Positions 11,858 through 23,198 of a stretch of DNA of 64,000 bases are shown in pieces. The DNA is from Colletes latitarsis. Lineage: Eukaryota; Arthropoda; Insecta; Hymenoptera; Colletidae. A program made the position numbers and the translations under genes. Position 1 is the stretch's first letter; every line of letters begins with the position of its first letter. Below the pieces are notes generated by a model. That model saw only the letters and a program-made list of their open reading frames with translations, was not told where the DNA came from and made no database searches. The stretch is from assembly GCF_051014445.1 (NCBI RefSeq), contig NC_135143.1, positions 6,572,001 to 6,636,000 of the forward strand, read 5' to 3'.

Positions 11858-13135
11858 CAGGGTGAGTCACCTAACGTTTGCACCTGAAATATCTTTGTTA
11901 TTTTTAGAGTTACGTCAAATGTCTTGAGGACAAAATTAAATGATACAATGGGCCTCACACGATGCCAAAAATATTTTTATTTCTATGTCATTTTTTTTAA
12001 AGAAATGAAGGCCACCTTCATTTTTTAAAATAAAAACACCCTTTTTGAAACACCTACAATGATAGTCCCTTTCATTAGGAATTCAGTCACTATAATTATT
12101 CAACTTCATTCAAGGTCACGGTCGGAGAAAATGATATAAGATGTAAAATATGAAAGGAGAATACCTGTATTTTACAAATGTGAAACAGTAAATGAATTTT
12201 TGTCTAGGGGATTACATCAAAATCGTTCATTTTTTTTCTAATGTCTTGTTTACGGATGAAACAACATTTAGTAATCATGGCTTAATTAATCTACGGAACG
12301 TCTATTATTGGTCTGTTGGTAATCCGCACTGGCTTCGAGAAGTTGATCACCAAAGACAATGGAGCTTAAACGTGTGGTGTGGTATTTTGAACGATAAAGT
12401 AATCGAACCATACTTCATTGTCGGAACGATGACAGGGCAAAAATATTCTGAATTTTTGCAAAACGATCGGCCAATTTTGTTGGAAGATATCCCTCTACAG
12501 AACTGTTATGATATGTGGTACCAACATGATGGCTGTCCGGCCCATTATGCACGAGTAGCCAGAGAAACATTGAATTCTAGGTTTCCAAACCGATGGATTG
12601 GACGAGATTGTACTGTTTCATGGCCAGCACGTTCGCCTGACTTAAATCCACTGGATTTCTTTTTGTGGGGTCTGCTGAAAGAGGTTGTATACGCGAATGC
12701 TCCAATTACAGTTGAAGATATGCATCAGCGGATCATCACAGCATGTGCGAATATCACCTCGGATGTACTTCTCGGAGTTCAACATTCCTTCAGAACCCGT
12801 TTACAGCAATATATCGACGTAAATAAATTGCCATCATTTTGAACATTTATGGAATACAGGTATTCTGCTTTCATATTTTAAATTTTATACATTTTCTCCG
12901 ACCGTGACCTTGAATGACCTTGAATAATTATAGTCACTGAATTCCCAATGAAAGGGACTAACATTGTAGGTGTCTCAAAAAGGGTGATCCCATTTAAAAA
13001 AATGACATAGAAATAAAAATATTTTTGGCATCGTGTGAGACCCATTGTACCATTCAATTTTGTCCTCAAGACATTTGACGTATCTTTAAAAATAACAAGG
13101 ACATTTCAGGTGTAAACGTTAGGTGACTCACCTTG
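11858..13135 (+). mobile_element. Long-TIR mariner-type element 1 (DD41D), internally deleted
   Basis: The left end CAGGGTGAGTCACCTAACG and the right end CGTTAGGTGACTCACCTTG are inverted copies. The inverted similarity continues for about 300 bp (left 11858 to about 12170, right about 12850-13135), including AATGTCTTGAGGACAAAATT near the left end and AAGGTCACGGTCGGAGAAAA further inside. TA dinucleotides flank both ends. One transposase remnant lies inside. Compared with element 2 at 23199, the leader and the N-terminal third of the transposase are missing. Confidence 0.85.
12192..12842 (+). pseudogene. Transposase remnant, Tc1/mariner superfamily, DD41D-type, N-terminus lost
   Basis: The 216-codon open frame encodes the catalytic domain of a Tc1/mariner transposase, the enzyme that cuts and rejoins the element at TA sites. 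Catalytic residues are visible: first Asp in LFTDE (residue 22), second Asp in YQHDGCPAH (residue 113, 90 residues later), and third Asp in SPDLNPLDFFLWG (residue 155). The second and third are separated by 41 residues, hence DD41D. The conserved blocks NPHWLREV and WCGI match element 2 closely. The frame begins at MNFC, which aligns to residue 133 of element 2's transposase, so both helix-turn-helix DNA-binding motifs are gone. The catalytic domain itself has no stop, but without the DNA-binding part it should be non-functional. The nominal ATG is not the original start. Confidence 0.88.
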
Positions 13136-13150
13136 TATATGGTACATACA

Positions 13151-13552
13151 TATACAGGGTGTTCGGCCACCTTTGGGAAAAATTTTAATGGGAGGTTCTA
13201 GAAGGCAAAATAAGACGAAAATTAAGAATACCAATTTGTTGATTGAGGCTTCGTTAAAAAGTTATTAACGTTTAAAGTTCCGCTTGTAGAACGGCAATCT
13301 GTGGTGGTTCTCACTCAGCAGGAGAAACTCTGCTTACTGACGTATCGACAGCCTTACAGTTTAGTGAATGAGAACCACTATCATGCGTACGCAGCTATTC
13401 CCAGATTGCCGTTCTACAGACGGATCTTTAAACGTTGATATCTTTTTAACAAAGCCTCAATCAACAAATTGCTATTCTTGATTTTCGTCTTATTTTGGTC
13501 TTCAGAATCTTCCATTAAAATTTTTTCCAGAGATGGCTGAATACTCTGCATA
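13151..13552. mobile_element. TIR-A element, hairpin-core variant
   Basis: TIR-A inverted repeats run inward from TATACAGGGTGTTCGGCCAC on the left to ATACTCTGCATA on the right. The core lacks the GAATTTTTTTCTCGAAA unit. It carries its own inverted repeat, GTAGAACGGCAATCTG (13286-13301) and its inverse (13402-13417), enclosing a second one built on GTGGTTCTCA/TGAGAACCAC. The same core recurs at 25107 and 48039. Confidence 0.85.
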
Positions 13553-15540
13553 CACTCTTCGATTCATGAATCCACTAGCAGACGCAGACCTAAACGCTTC
13601 CCACTCCTTTCCCTTCCTTTCCTCTTCCTATCTTGTTCACTTCTTCCTACAAACAACAACCCGCCACAAAACTTGCATTTTAAATACCTGAAGAATCAAA
13701 TTGTTTCACGATATTATTAATCCAATACTCGAATTAAATGCGAATTTAATTAATCGTTGCTAATATTGAAATTCCATCTACACCTCGGTTGGATTTGGCA
13801 TTAGAACGTCACAATAATAATAAACGTCGTTATTGCACCCCCAATTTTGCGTAGGAGTTTTCTACCCCGTAAGAATGCCTGAAGTAGTACGATTTGAAAA
13901 CGAAGACAGCGGGTGGAATAGTTGCCCATTAATTACGGAGGAAAGCATTAGATTTCCACAAGCGACTTGCGAAGTTTCCGCCGCTGCGGAGGTCTGTAAA
14001 CGAGCGTCCCATATGGGAGTTAGTAAGGCGTGAACTCGTAACGGCATTAATATCGAATCACTTGTTCGTTGAAGTTGGCCGTGCACTTTCCGAACGGAAG
14101 AACGGCGAAAGCTTAACTGAAAGCTCTTCCGAGTAAATCCGAGCCAGTAATTCCGGAAGGAGTTTCGAGCTTTGCCAAGGATTTGTTTTCAAGATTGTTC
14201 ATGCTACCCTTTATCCCGGGCTCCGCTATTGACGGTAATAACGTAATACCGATAAACGTAATTTCATTAAACACTTATCCCCACCGGCTACTCCCGAGAC
14301 GGATGCACGACGACAATGTTTGCTACACGGAAAACGATCCTCAATTACGCGATATTAGTTCCCGTGGATGTCTTAAAGAGCGATATTACTATTAATATAA
14401 TTGAACGGTCGACCTACTTTCGCCCAACGATGCAAACGTCGCTATTAGACGATAGTCGCTGGTTACTTGGAACTAACGAAACATTCAACGAGAGTTTGCA
14501 TCCCCTTTAATCTTCTTTGACCGAGTTCTTCTTTGGTGACCCGAGATTGTTTCGTCCCTTGTTTCGCACGGCAGAATTTTTAAGAGTACACTGCCAGGGC
14601 TTAAAGTTTCATGGGCAACTTGTTCCGATGATTGTACCTTTAAGACGGAAACAGTAGCCATTTTACTAGCGTCGAGAGTGTATTGTGCGATTGCAAGCAG
14701 AGGCACGCTTCGTACTAGGTAAAATAAAACGTTGAAAAGAGTGTCTTTACTCCGTATACTTTCGTAATAAAAAACCATTGTTATTACATTTATTCTGGTA
14801 TATTATATAAACTTTTTATTCAGTAATGGGGAAACAATCAAATACAAGGTGTTCCGCATCTTTTCGTACACACTTCAGCAGTGTGTTCTACAAGTAAGAC
14901 TATGACTAAAATGTTATACAACAAAGAATCCATAAATGCTTTCATACAATAATACTAACTGTGAAACTCGGTTGAGATTCAGGACATTAAAATAAGAAAA
15001 AAAATGTATAATAAAATAAAATCAATCTTTTTCTTTGCAATTTACTCAACATAAACTTGAACAATAGTTCAAAATTTTATGACAATAAAAAATTTTCACC
15101 AAAGAAAGAATATTTCAGCCAAGATAAATGATAGAAACTAAACTTTGATAAAGAAATGTTTAAGTTATCCACATAATTCTACGTTCAAAATATCTTTTCG
15201 TGTCTCAACTACCAGTTGCTCTCGTTAAACAAAATTTTAGTAAATTAAAAAACATCACGTTTCATATTCTTGTCATAACTTCTTCACAAAGCATTTATGA
15301 ATTTTTTGTTACATAACACTTTAGTGTTATTTTTACTTGTAGAACATACTACTAAAGCCTGTATATTCCAGAAATGAATGGTGTATGTGTGTATTATAAA
15401 CAAAACAAGGAACGACACACAATATACTAGTAAATTTTATTTATCGTGCCCCCATCAGGGAAATGTATCGATTATTTCTTACTTTATGCTATCGACGATT
15501 AATCGAGAGTGTGTCAAAGTCTGCACGAAGCATAGCTCCG
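13553..15540. other. CpG-rich block (13.6-14.8 kb) then AT-rich stretch
   Basis: Overlapping frames of 64-97 codons at 13833-14778 lie on both strands and in several phases, with no domain. From about 14780 to 15480 the sequence is AT-rich and featureless. Confidence 0.35.
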
Positions 15541-16242
15541 CGACATAAGCTTCCGAAGTCGTTCGCATAATGCACAGAAATTTCCCGGCAGACCCGAAGC
15601 CAGCAGTTTTACAAAATTTCACCCTAACCGGAGGCGAACAGCTGCAAAGAAGGTTGGCTCTGGGATATCATTGGAGTCGGTTTATCGTAAAAGTTTCACG
15701 CCTCGCGCGAGCCATGGAAGGCGTCGGTTCTTCCTCGAAAACCGCTGGAACTGTTCTCCGCTCACGTTCCTCGACCAGTTGCTCTAGATGCGCGCGAACA
15801 CTCGCGTGCTCTTCAACTATAGATGATCTAAACTTTTTTTTGCCAAATCGCTTTTGTCTCATTAGAATGGTTCCAAAAGTTCGGACACGTCCAATAATTT
15901 AATCGAGCGACATCATCGAATAAAAATAACAATTTATTCAACAATAACAACAAAAAATATTCAAGTCTAACAATAAACAAGAAATGGTACGATTGCGGTC
16001 CGATTGTAAGGTGATATTATTACTGATGTCCAAATTTAACAAGTTCTATTCGCGTCCGATGCGAAAACAAAGTTCAAATGTCGAAGTTCTTTTAGAATAT
16101 AAGTAGTTCTCCTGAACGACCACGTAATTCGAGGAGAGTACAACTGATTCGAGAATCTAAGCAATTCTGATTTTCGTCCAAAGTTCTGTCCTAGAGGAAA
16201 ACATCGAATCTCCCTCTTAGTGCCTCCTTGGAGTCGTCGATG
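15541..16242. other. CpG-rich DNA, LTR-like on the minus strand
   Basis: Read on the minus strand, this stretch has a TATA-like ACTTATATTCTAAAAG around 16100 and an AATAAA-containing GTTGAATAAATTG around 15930, which is the order expected in the promoter and R region of an LTR retrotransposon. I could not find TG..CA ends, a target duplication, a primer-binding site or a second copy, so this is only a possibility. Short frames at 15570-15902 and 16036-16284 have no recognisable motif. Confidence 0.2.
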
Positions 16243-16508
16243 TTCGGATTGGGCCTTGTCCAGCCCAATCCGAATTTTGGACAATTTTTGGATTGTGCAA
16301 CGCCCACAGCCTGGTTTGTTTCATCCTGCAAATCAAGGTCTGCAGGACGTTGCACAATCCCTAGGTTAATTTATTACCCATTTTTTGTTCTTATGGTCCT
16401 AGTCCTGGTGGTCAACACGTAAGGAATTGCGTTACATCAATTGCCGTCGAGGGTGGTCTAACCGGGGACCGTTTCCAGAGAAATCTGAAACCAGCATCCG
16501 GCCAGACC
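16243..16508 (+). ncRNA. Candidate structured RNA or palindrome cluster
   Basis: Three stem domains follow one another. Domain 1 is TTCGGATTGGGC (16243-16254) paired perfectly with 16263-16274 across an 8-nt loop. Domain 2 is GGATTGTGCAACG (16290-16302) paired perfectly with 16348-16360, enclosing a 7-bp stem TCCTGCA (16324-16330) with TGCAGGA (16341-16347). Domain 3 is GGTCT (16455-16459) with AGACC (16504-16508), then CCGG with CCGG (16462-16465 and 16498-16501), then a hairpin at 16471-16491 with stem GTTT-CAGA, one bulged C and a GAAA loop. The pairings are read directly from the sequence. That they form in an RNA is inference, and transposon-end palindromes are the main alternative. Confidence 0.35.
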
Positions 16509-18295
16509 TAGTCCTTTAGAAATTGCATCCGTGAAAAATTGTGACTTCCTCAAAAACGGTACTGTTCATTGTTGACTGCAGCGGAAACCCTTCACGTGGC
16601 AACAACAGCTACTTACTTATAAACGATTTAACTGTAGACAAACAATATTATGAAAAATATTGTCCAGATTTTACTTGAGCTTGAAGCTTCAGGTGGTTCT
16701 CCGAAAGTGCTAGAATTAAAATATTTCAACGAGCTCAAAATGTCGGAAAATTCTTCTAATTTAATAATATAATATAGTAAGTAACTAATATAGCAATAAT
16801 AAAGGGTTATTTAAAGTATAGACTTTACTCAAATACTATACATTCTAGAGAGAAATGTGCAGCAATAATCACAGATAATTTGAACGCGGTTATGAAAACA
16901 AGCGTCATTGATAACTTATCAGAAATGTTTACAATAGAGAAAGGTTTGAGCATCATCTTTAACGAAGATATTCTTTAAAAATGTCTCGAGAGCTAATAAT
17001 TTTTTGTACCTTAATAATGTTTTACGTAGAATAACATGTTAATTAGCCAACAATATTATATAATTACCAATATTATATATTACTTCACTAGAAATATGAT
17101 TTGGTACGTTCTGGAACTGTACTAAAGGGCGAGATAAAAATAATTTTGTATTCAAAATATTAGAACCACTTTAGCGAACGGGTAGGATTCGCGGCGCGTA
17201 ATCTTTGTCGTGTTAAAAAGCTGTGGTTCGCGATCGTTGTATCCGGCACCTATAAGTGTGCAAATCGTATTTGAAACTGCGACACCGACATCTCTTTTTC
17301 CGTATTCGTAATTACTTAATACATTATTAATAGACGGCTGACTTTACATAAGCTCCAGAGGAAAGTCGGGAAATTTCGAGACGGGAAGTTAAGCAGATTG
17401 CCGAGACTGGACATTTGCATACCGCCACTTCTACCGGAGACTTCCACGGTCTCCTATTTCTCGTTGCCGCTTCCCCGACCGACCAAGGAGGAAGAAAGTC
17501 TGCGTCATCGAACGAGTCTCGTGACTTTCAAGAGGCATATTTTTCGATAATGAAATCGGGACGTTCGAATGAAAACAGGTGCGCCCTCGCTGGCTACGAA
17601 CAGCTGAAGAATAAAAGAACGTGGACGTCTAATATTAAACGCTGAGAATTGTACGTCGATGTCGAGTAATTGGAACGTATTGGAACGTATTTATTAGACT
17701 GTGGATGATTGTGCATAATACAAAATATTGTAACACTCTATTTAAAAATAAACAGCATGGAAAAATATAATTATTTCCAAAGTTATTTGAAGGGTTGTCT
17801 TGCGTTTTAAAATGGAAATCTATATTTTTATTTGCAGATTCCTATTCTACGCAGAAAAGGAAGAAACTTTTATATGAAATACTTTTTTATCAAATTTTAG
17901 TTTACAAGAATATTTAATAAAGTAAAAAATTTTGTTTATGACTGAATGCTGATAAATCGATGAATAGAACACTTTTTCACGTGGATATTTTTTTTGTACA
18001 TTTCCAAAACATAATTAAATTTTGAAGCGACAAATGATCGTTTATAATGTAGAAAAAAATCACAGTACTCCATTCTTCATAACATATTTTCAAAATGCTC
18101 TCCATTTTGTACTAAACAATAATACGATCTGTTGTGAAATTCACTTCTCATGTGTGATAGCTATTGATTTCTTATTATTCAGTCGTAACAAAAATAAAGA
18201 AATTCCATAAGTAAGCAAATTTTTTAATTTAATACGTATCCTTGTGAGATAAAATTTTATAAAAAAATGTTTTGTTTAAAAGATTGTTTTTTTTT
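16509..18295. other. Non-coding, mixed composition
   Basis: Mostly AT-rich with a CpG-richer section at 17160-17660. The short frames (76 codons at 17415-17645, 62 codons at 18022-18210) have no motif. I see no repeat family apart from a small direct duplication TTGGAACGTA at about 17670-17690. Confidence 0.35.
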
Positions 18296-19360
18296 TATAC
18301 AGGGTGTCCGGCCACCTCTGGGAAAAATTTTAATGGGAGATTCTAGAGGTCAAAATAGGACGAAAATTAAGAGTATCAATTTGTTGATGGAGGCTTCGTT
18401 AAAAAGTTATTAACGTTGAAAGTTCCGTCCGTAACGAATTTTTTTCTCGAAAGTGAGTAGGATTTCGGGGGTATGTCTATTGATAAAAAATGATTGTAAT
18501 TGATCTTTGCAACCAAAAGTAATTTTTCCAGAAAGATTTGAAAAAATTGTTTTTCACCGTGAAATTTCAGCAGCTATTCCCTGTCGACTTTTCTTAAAAA
18601 CTCGTTTTTGATTTTTAGTAATTTTATTTAACGTCCTACAAAAAAGTTGTCTAATACTCTTTTGTAGGTATCCATGGGCACTACTTCAGAAAAAAGGTTC
18701 ATTGAAATATATTCACAATTGTAGGAGTTATGACTGTTTGAAATTGGACCATTTTTATGGGGGTTTTCTCACTTTACGGTGTCATGGAACAACTTTTTCA
18801 ATATTGTTAGAATTTCTACATATTCTCCACTAAATTACGCGTTATTTGCCTTTCGAAACATTAAAATCGTCCAATCCGTTCAGGAGTTATGATATTTTAA
18901 AGATACGCACGAAATTTTGGAGTAACATTTCTGGCCATATATTATATTTTCGGTAATGAATTTTTTTCTCGAAACTGCGTAGGATTTCGGAGGTACGAGT
19001 ATTCACAAAAAATGATCGTAATTGGCCCCCGCAATCAAAAATAATTTTTCCAGGATGATTTGTAGTTCTTTTTTTCGCTGAAAAATTTCAGCACCTACAC
19101 GAATTTTTTTCTCGAATATGTGTAGGATTTCGGGTGTATGTTTATTTACCAAAAATCATTATAATTGATCCCCACAACCGAAAATAATTTTTCCAGAATG
19201 ATTTGAAATTTTTTGAAATTTCAGGGGAATTGGAATGTCAGGGTCAGGCATTGCATTTTCGGTAAGGAATTTTTTTCTCGAAAATGGTTAAGATTTCGAG
19301 AGTATGTCTATTCACCAATAATGATTGTAATTGACCCCAGAAACCGAAAATAATTTTTTG
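18296..19360. mobile_element. TIR-A element, long copy lacking its right end
   Basis: The left terminus TATACAGGGTGTCCGGCCAC is intact. The GAATTTTTTTCTCGAA unit starts near 18436, 18958, 19101 and 19267. A separate internal block containing AAATCGTCCAATCCGTTCAG is shared with the copies at 45744 and 62182. The sequence stops matching after the AAACCGAAAATAATTTTT near 19357, so the right inverted repeat is missing. No coding capacity is visible. Confidence 0.75.
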
Positions 19361-19369
19361 CACGTGCTA

Positions 19370-19960
19370 AAGAAAGAGAGGTTTGACGTGTTAGACGGAG
19401 ACTGAGATAGTCGAATTAGAAAAATGATCCTTTCATTTAAATTATGATATTTCCAATTTGTGGACATAAACCAAAAACCATTTTAAAGGCCTTGCCACTT
19501 GTAACAGTGTCTTAATTATGGAGAAAACAAACTAAATTCTCTTCTTTCATATTTTCTATACATATATTTCTTATTTACATCGGAAGCTAACCACAATCTG
19601 ATACCAAATTTTATCCGGGGTTTTAAAACAAAATATAAATCGTTCAACCGGTCAGATAAAAATAGAAGTGAATATTGAAAAATTCATTTAAATTATGATA
19701 ACTTCGTATGCTGTAAAAAAGTCGTGAAGTTAAATGGCTCTAAAATAACATTATATATTAGAAATTCTAAAATAAATTTAAAAAATTGTTATTTGATCGG
19801 TTTGGGTGGTTTAGTAAATTAAAAAAAAACCTCGATAACTTCATAGTAAATTTATTTTTGAAATAATTTGTAATGGACGTTTAACTTTCATGGTACAATA
19901 AAATCTCAAAGCCTAACTGGCCGCTCCAAATTAATATTTTGTAAGTTTTAAGTTAATAGA
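19370..19960 (-). repeat. Repeat D, minus-strand copy
   Basis: Read in reverse, this block parallels 28280-29240. It shares in the same order TTTTAGAGCCATTTAACTTC, TGACCGGTTGAA, AGCTTCCGATGTAAATAAGA, GGTTTTTGGTTTATGTCC and GACTATCTCAGTCTCCGTC. Identity is moderate, which indicates an old dispersed repeat. I do not know the family, and no coding frame survives. Confidence 0.65.
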
Positions 19961-20936
19961 TTTAAGCTATTTGTAAATACTGTACTCGATATATTTATTA
20001 CCACATTAATGGAGAAAGCGAACGAGTGTCTAAGACAAAGGCTCGAATACATGATGCGTGCCTGTGTACTCGGAGGAATTTCTCTGACGCGTTGTATGCA
20101 TTCGGTTCACTGTTCTCAATTAATTATGTTTGATTGACTGCGTGATCGAACGTGTTCTCTACATTGTTCCTGATTTCCACCTACTGCTTAACGCGTTCAC
20201 TGTCTGTGCTTGAAAGCATGAATACCATTCAAACGTCCCGACTATTGACGAGATCTTCATTGCAATAATTATTCTACATTATTGTATAAACGGATCGTCG
20301 ACTCTGCGACCTAACCATATTTTTCATTTTCATGAAGGCTTTCGGATCAACTGTCGAATATCAATTTGTTGTGTATTCAATGAAGACATAAAGCAAAGGT
20401 TAATTTATCGTGAACGATTTCGTTTGGATTTCGGTGAGTCAACCAGGTTTATGACACAGGATCGCGTTTTGTAAAGTTTTAGTCAAGGCAAAAAATATTG
20501 TAGAGTTTCGTCAAGCACATACAAAGTGTCATAAAGTTGGTCAGCGAAAGCAGAAACGCCTATCAGATCGTTTTTGACTTAAATAGATTCGTTAGCATCG
20601 CCAAACAGATCGTTTTTAGAAACCAAACAGGATCGTTTTAGAGTCGCTATAGATCATTTTTAGATATATTGCAATATAAACTCTGACACGGATCTACTTC
20701 TACATTTTTTGTTGAGTTTGAAATAAATATCAGAAACCAATTCGTCTCGTTCAGTCTTCTGAAAGGGGTAATTTAACTTTTATAAAATCCTAACGAGCAC
20801 GCCTCAACCACGGATTAAACAGATTTCGTAGGTGGAGTTACAAAATAATAATAAATTACTTTTCGCTCGTTTTTTACATTTCTTTCAAAAAAAAAATCGA
20901 GTTTCAATATATTTGAATAAACTGGGATGTGTAATA
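19961..20936. other. Non-coding, with a short motif repeated near 20570-20665
   Basis: The motif CAGATCGTTTTTAGA appears in four variants at about 20568, 20605, 20628 and 20650, with spacing of roughly 20-37 bp. The rest shows no gene or repeat I can identify. Confidence 0.4.
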
Positions 20937-21450
20937 AACAGGGTGTCCGGCCACCACTGGGAAAAACTATAATGGGAGATTCTAGAGGACAAAATAAGAT
21001 AAAAATCAAGAATATCAATTTCTTGATTAAAAAGTTATTAAAAAATTAAATTAAAAAATTTCAAATCATTCTGGAAAAATTATTTTCGGTTGCGGGGGTC
21101 AATCACGATCAATTTTGGTGAGTAGACATACCCCCGAAATCCTACACACTTTCGAGAAAAAAATTCTTTACTCTAAATACAATGTCTGACCACAGACATG
21201 AATGATTCCACTGAAGTTTCATGCGTATCTTTAAAAAATCGTAACTTCTGAACGGATTGGAGAATTTTAATATTTCAAAATGCAAATAATGGGTATTAAT
21301 GGAGCTCTAGAGCCCCAGAAAAATGGGCTGAAAAAATATAATAGATGTAATCAACAAATCAACAAATTGGTATTCTTGATTTTCGTCTCATTTTGGCCTC
21401 CAGAAACTCCCATTAAAATCTTTCTCAAGGGTGACCGAGCACCCTGTATA
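20937..21450. mobile_element. TIR-A element, reversed core
   Basis: Left end ACAGGGTGTCCGGCCACC, right end GACCGAGCACCCTGTATA. The single internal unit is inverted (CGAGAAAAAAATTC near 21150), and the AATCGTAACTTCTGAACGGA block is the inverse of the one in the long copies. Confidence 0.8.
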
Positions 21451-21562
21451 CCGTGTAGAAAATATATATGCATTAATTTGTATGTATCTGATAATAAATA
21501 AAAATGTCAAGTGGGTTATAATTTTGTCCCGCGCTATAGAAAGTGATATAATTTGTTGGAGT

Positions 21563-21580
21563 GGGGGGGGGGGGGGGGGG
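21563..21580. repeat. Homopolymer of 18 G
   Basis: Eighteen consecutive G residues follow GGAGT. The run could form a G-quadruplex, and its length in an assembly may be unreliable. Confidence 0.95.
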
Positions 21581-21747
21581 CGGTAAGCAGTGGATATCCC
21601 GAACTAGAGAGAAGGACAGCGATGCACCGATGCAACTTTAGTGGTAAATTGGAGGTAATTTGCGAAAGAGGTGGTCGACCAAACAGTTAGCAAACCAACA
21701 ACCACCGCCAGAACAACAGACTCGCTCGTCCAATATTCTGTAGTTAC

Positions 21748-21951
21748 CTGCACGTTAGCTTCACAAAAGGTTAAAAGGAGCTTGCCGGACGGTGTACATT
21801 GTTCCATTTGCGTCGAAGCAGTCCTCTCAAACCTCACGCCTTGTTGAAGTCCTAATATTTGGTTCGTAATTGGAGATGTAATTGCAGACATAAAGATTAT
21901 GGTTATACGCTTCGCGGATCGAGATCGAAACGATTCGCGGTAAACTTGCAT
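21748..21951 (-). CDS. Candidate first coding exon
   Basis: On the minus strand an ATG at 21951 opens a frame of 115 codons (to 21604). Within it, a consensus donor CAG/GTAACT at 21748/21747 would define a 68-codon exon beginning MQVYRESFRSRSAKR. A TATATAAATA box lies about 40-50 bases upstream of the ATG. The start of the product is basic and then hydrophobic (RITIIFMSAI), which is compatible with a signal anchor. If the donor is ignored, the frame continues through a hydrophobic SVVLAVVVGLLTVW segment. The region is distinctly richer in GC than its AT-rich flanks. I recognise no family and found no second exon, so this is a plausible gene start, not an established one. Confidence 0.28.
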
Positions 21952-21990
21952 CGAAGCTTAGAACGCCTACTCTTTTTAACACAACACTCG

Positions 21991-22000
21991 TATTTATATA
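21991..22000 (-). promoter_or_regulatory. TATA box upstream of the candidate exon
   Basis: TATATAAATA on the minus strand, about 40-50 bases before the ATG at 21951. This is the usual geometry for a short 5' leader. In AT-rich DNA such a match can arise by chance. Confidence 0.3.
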
Positions 22001-22419
22001 GGTTGTACGATTTTAATTTATCTTAAAGTACTTATTGTACAAAACAATGGTTCATATTGGAATCGAAGCGTTTTTAAGTGAATATAATCTGCTGTAAGTT
22101 GTTTTTCTTACATGGAATTTAATTTTGATTAATAATTTTTAACGCCCCATATATAATTTTTATTAAATAATGCGTTCCCTTTCAACATTCAACACACTCA
22201 AATGGGAAGAAATGTTAGTCGGCAGAGTGTATTTTACGATTTTCAATTTCATTAGGATTAGTCGAAATAATGATAAGGTGATATAATGCATGAAATTAAT
22301 GAGATGTAATAATGTTTAAAAAAAAGGTGATGAGTTTTTCTATTTAAAAATGAAAATATTTCACGTAATAGTATTGTATTTCTAGGCGTTTATTATTTTT
22401 CATTCTTCTACGAGTATTA

Positions 22420-22530
22420 AGTATACTTCACTCATGTAAAACGACGCGTGGTTCACTCGTGTAATACAAAGTGTACTTCACTCATAAAAAACGACCTGTA
22501 CTTTGTTCGTGCGAAGTAAAGTGTGCTTCA
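22420..22530. repeat. Tandem repeat, period 50 bp
   Basis: AGTATACTTCACTCATGTAA at 22420, AGTGTACTTCACTCATAAAA at 22470 and AGTGTGCTTCAAACTCGG at 22520 begin successive 50-bp units. Each of the first two carries a second TTCRYTCGTG half-way through. Confidence 0.7.
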
Positions 22531-23196
22531 AACTCGGAAGTACATTAACTTGTAAAATATTCATTAAAGTTCTTTAATGCATGGTATATATCGAGGTTTT
22601 ATTACACGTCATTTTTAAATAATAACAGAATCACACTGTGTATGTGCAAGAAAATTGAAAACTTTACTGTTTTCTTAAGGAATAATTACATAAATACATC
22701 TTCTCGTATGATGATAGCATTAAACGAGAAGCTATATTAAAAGACATGATTAAAAGAAGAGTCAAATATTGCTTGATCGAATGCAGTACTTCACAATCCT
22801 GATACACGATAATAAAAAATGATTTTATTAATAAAAGTGCTCCCACAATTTTTTTCAGACTTTTTCGAAAGACGAGCATGGTAGATAAAAAGATACAAAA
22901 TTGATATTATATAAATTTCTCTACTCAAAGGAATAGCATATTCGTATGATCGATATATTATGTTCGTTAATTGAATATTATATATGATAAATTCAATATA
23001 ATTAATATACAATATTGTATGTTTTCAATATGTCAGACAATTGAACATTTGAAACGTACTGTCGTGTCGGGTACTGGCTAGATTCTCCACATGAACTACC
23101 TTTCTAGTTGTTTTTATCATTCTTATTATTTACTTATTAACCTATGGCAAATCTCTAACTTAACCAAAACCTATTCCAAAACTTAAAAGTACAGTA
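22531..23196. other. AT-rich non-coding stretch
   Basis: Two overlapping minus-strand frames (22664-22879 and 22791-23012) encode hydrophobic low-complexity sequence typical of AT-rich chance frames. I see nothing else. Confidence 0.35.
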
Positions 23197-23198
23197 TA

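Noticed and set aside
16243..16508. Hammerhead ribozyme in the hairpin cluster
   Set aside because: The conserved CTGANGA core is missing on both strands, although a GAAA loop is present.
15541..16600. Solo LTR on the minus strand
   Set aside because: TATA-like and AATAAA-like elements are in the right order, but TG..CA ends and a 4-6-bp target duplication could not be found. Kept only as a low-confidence note.
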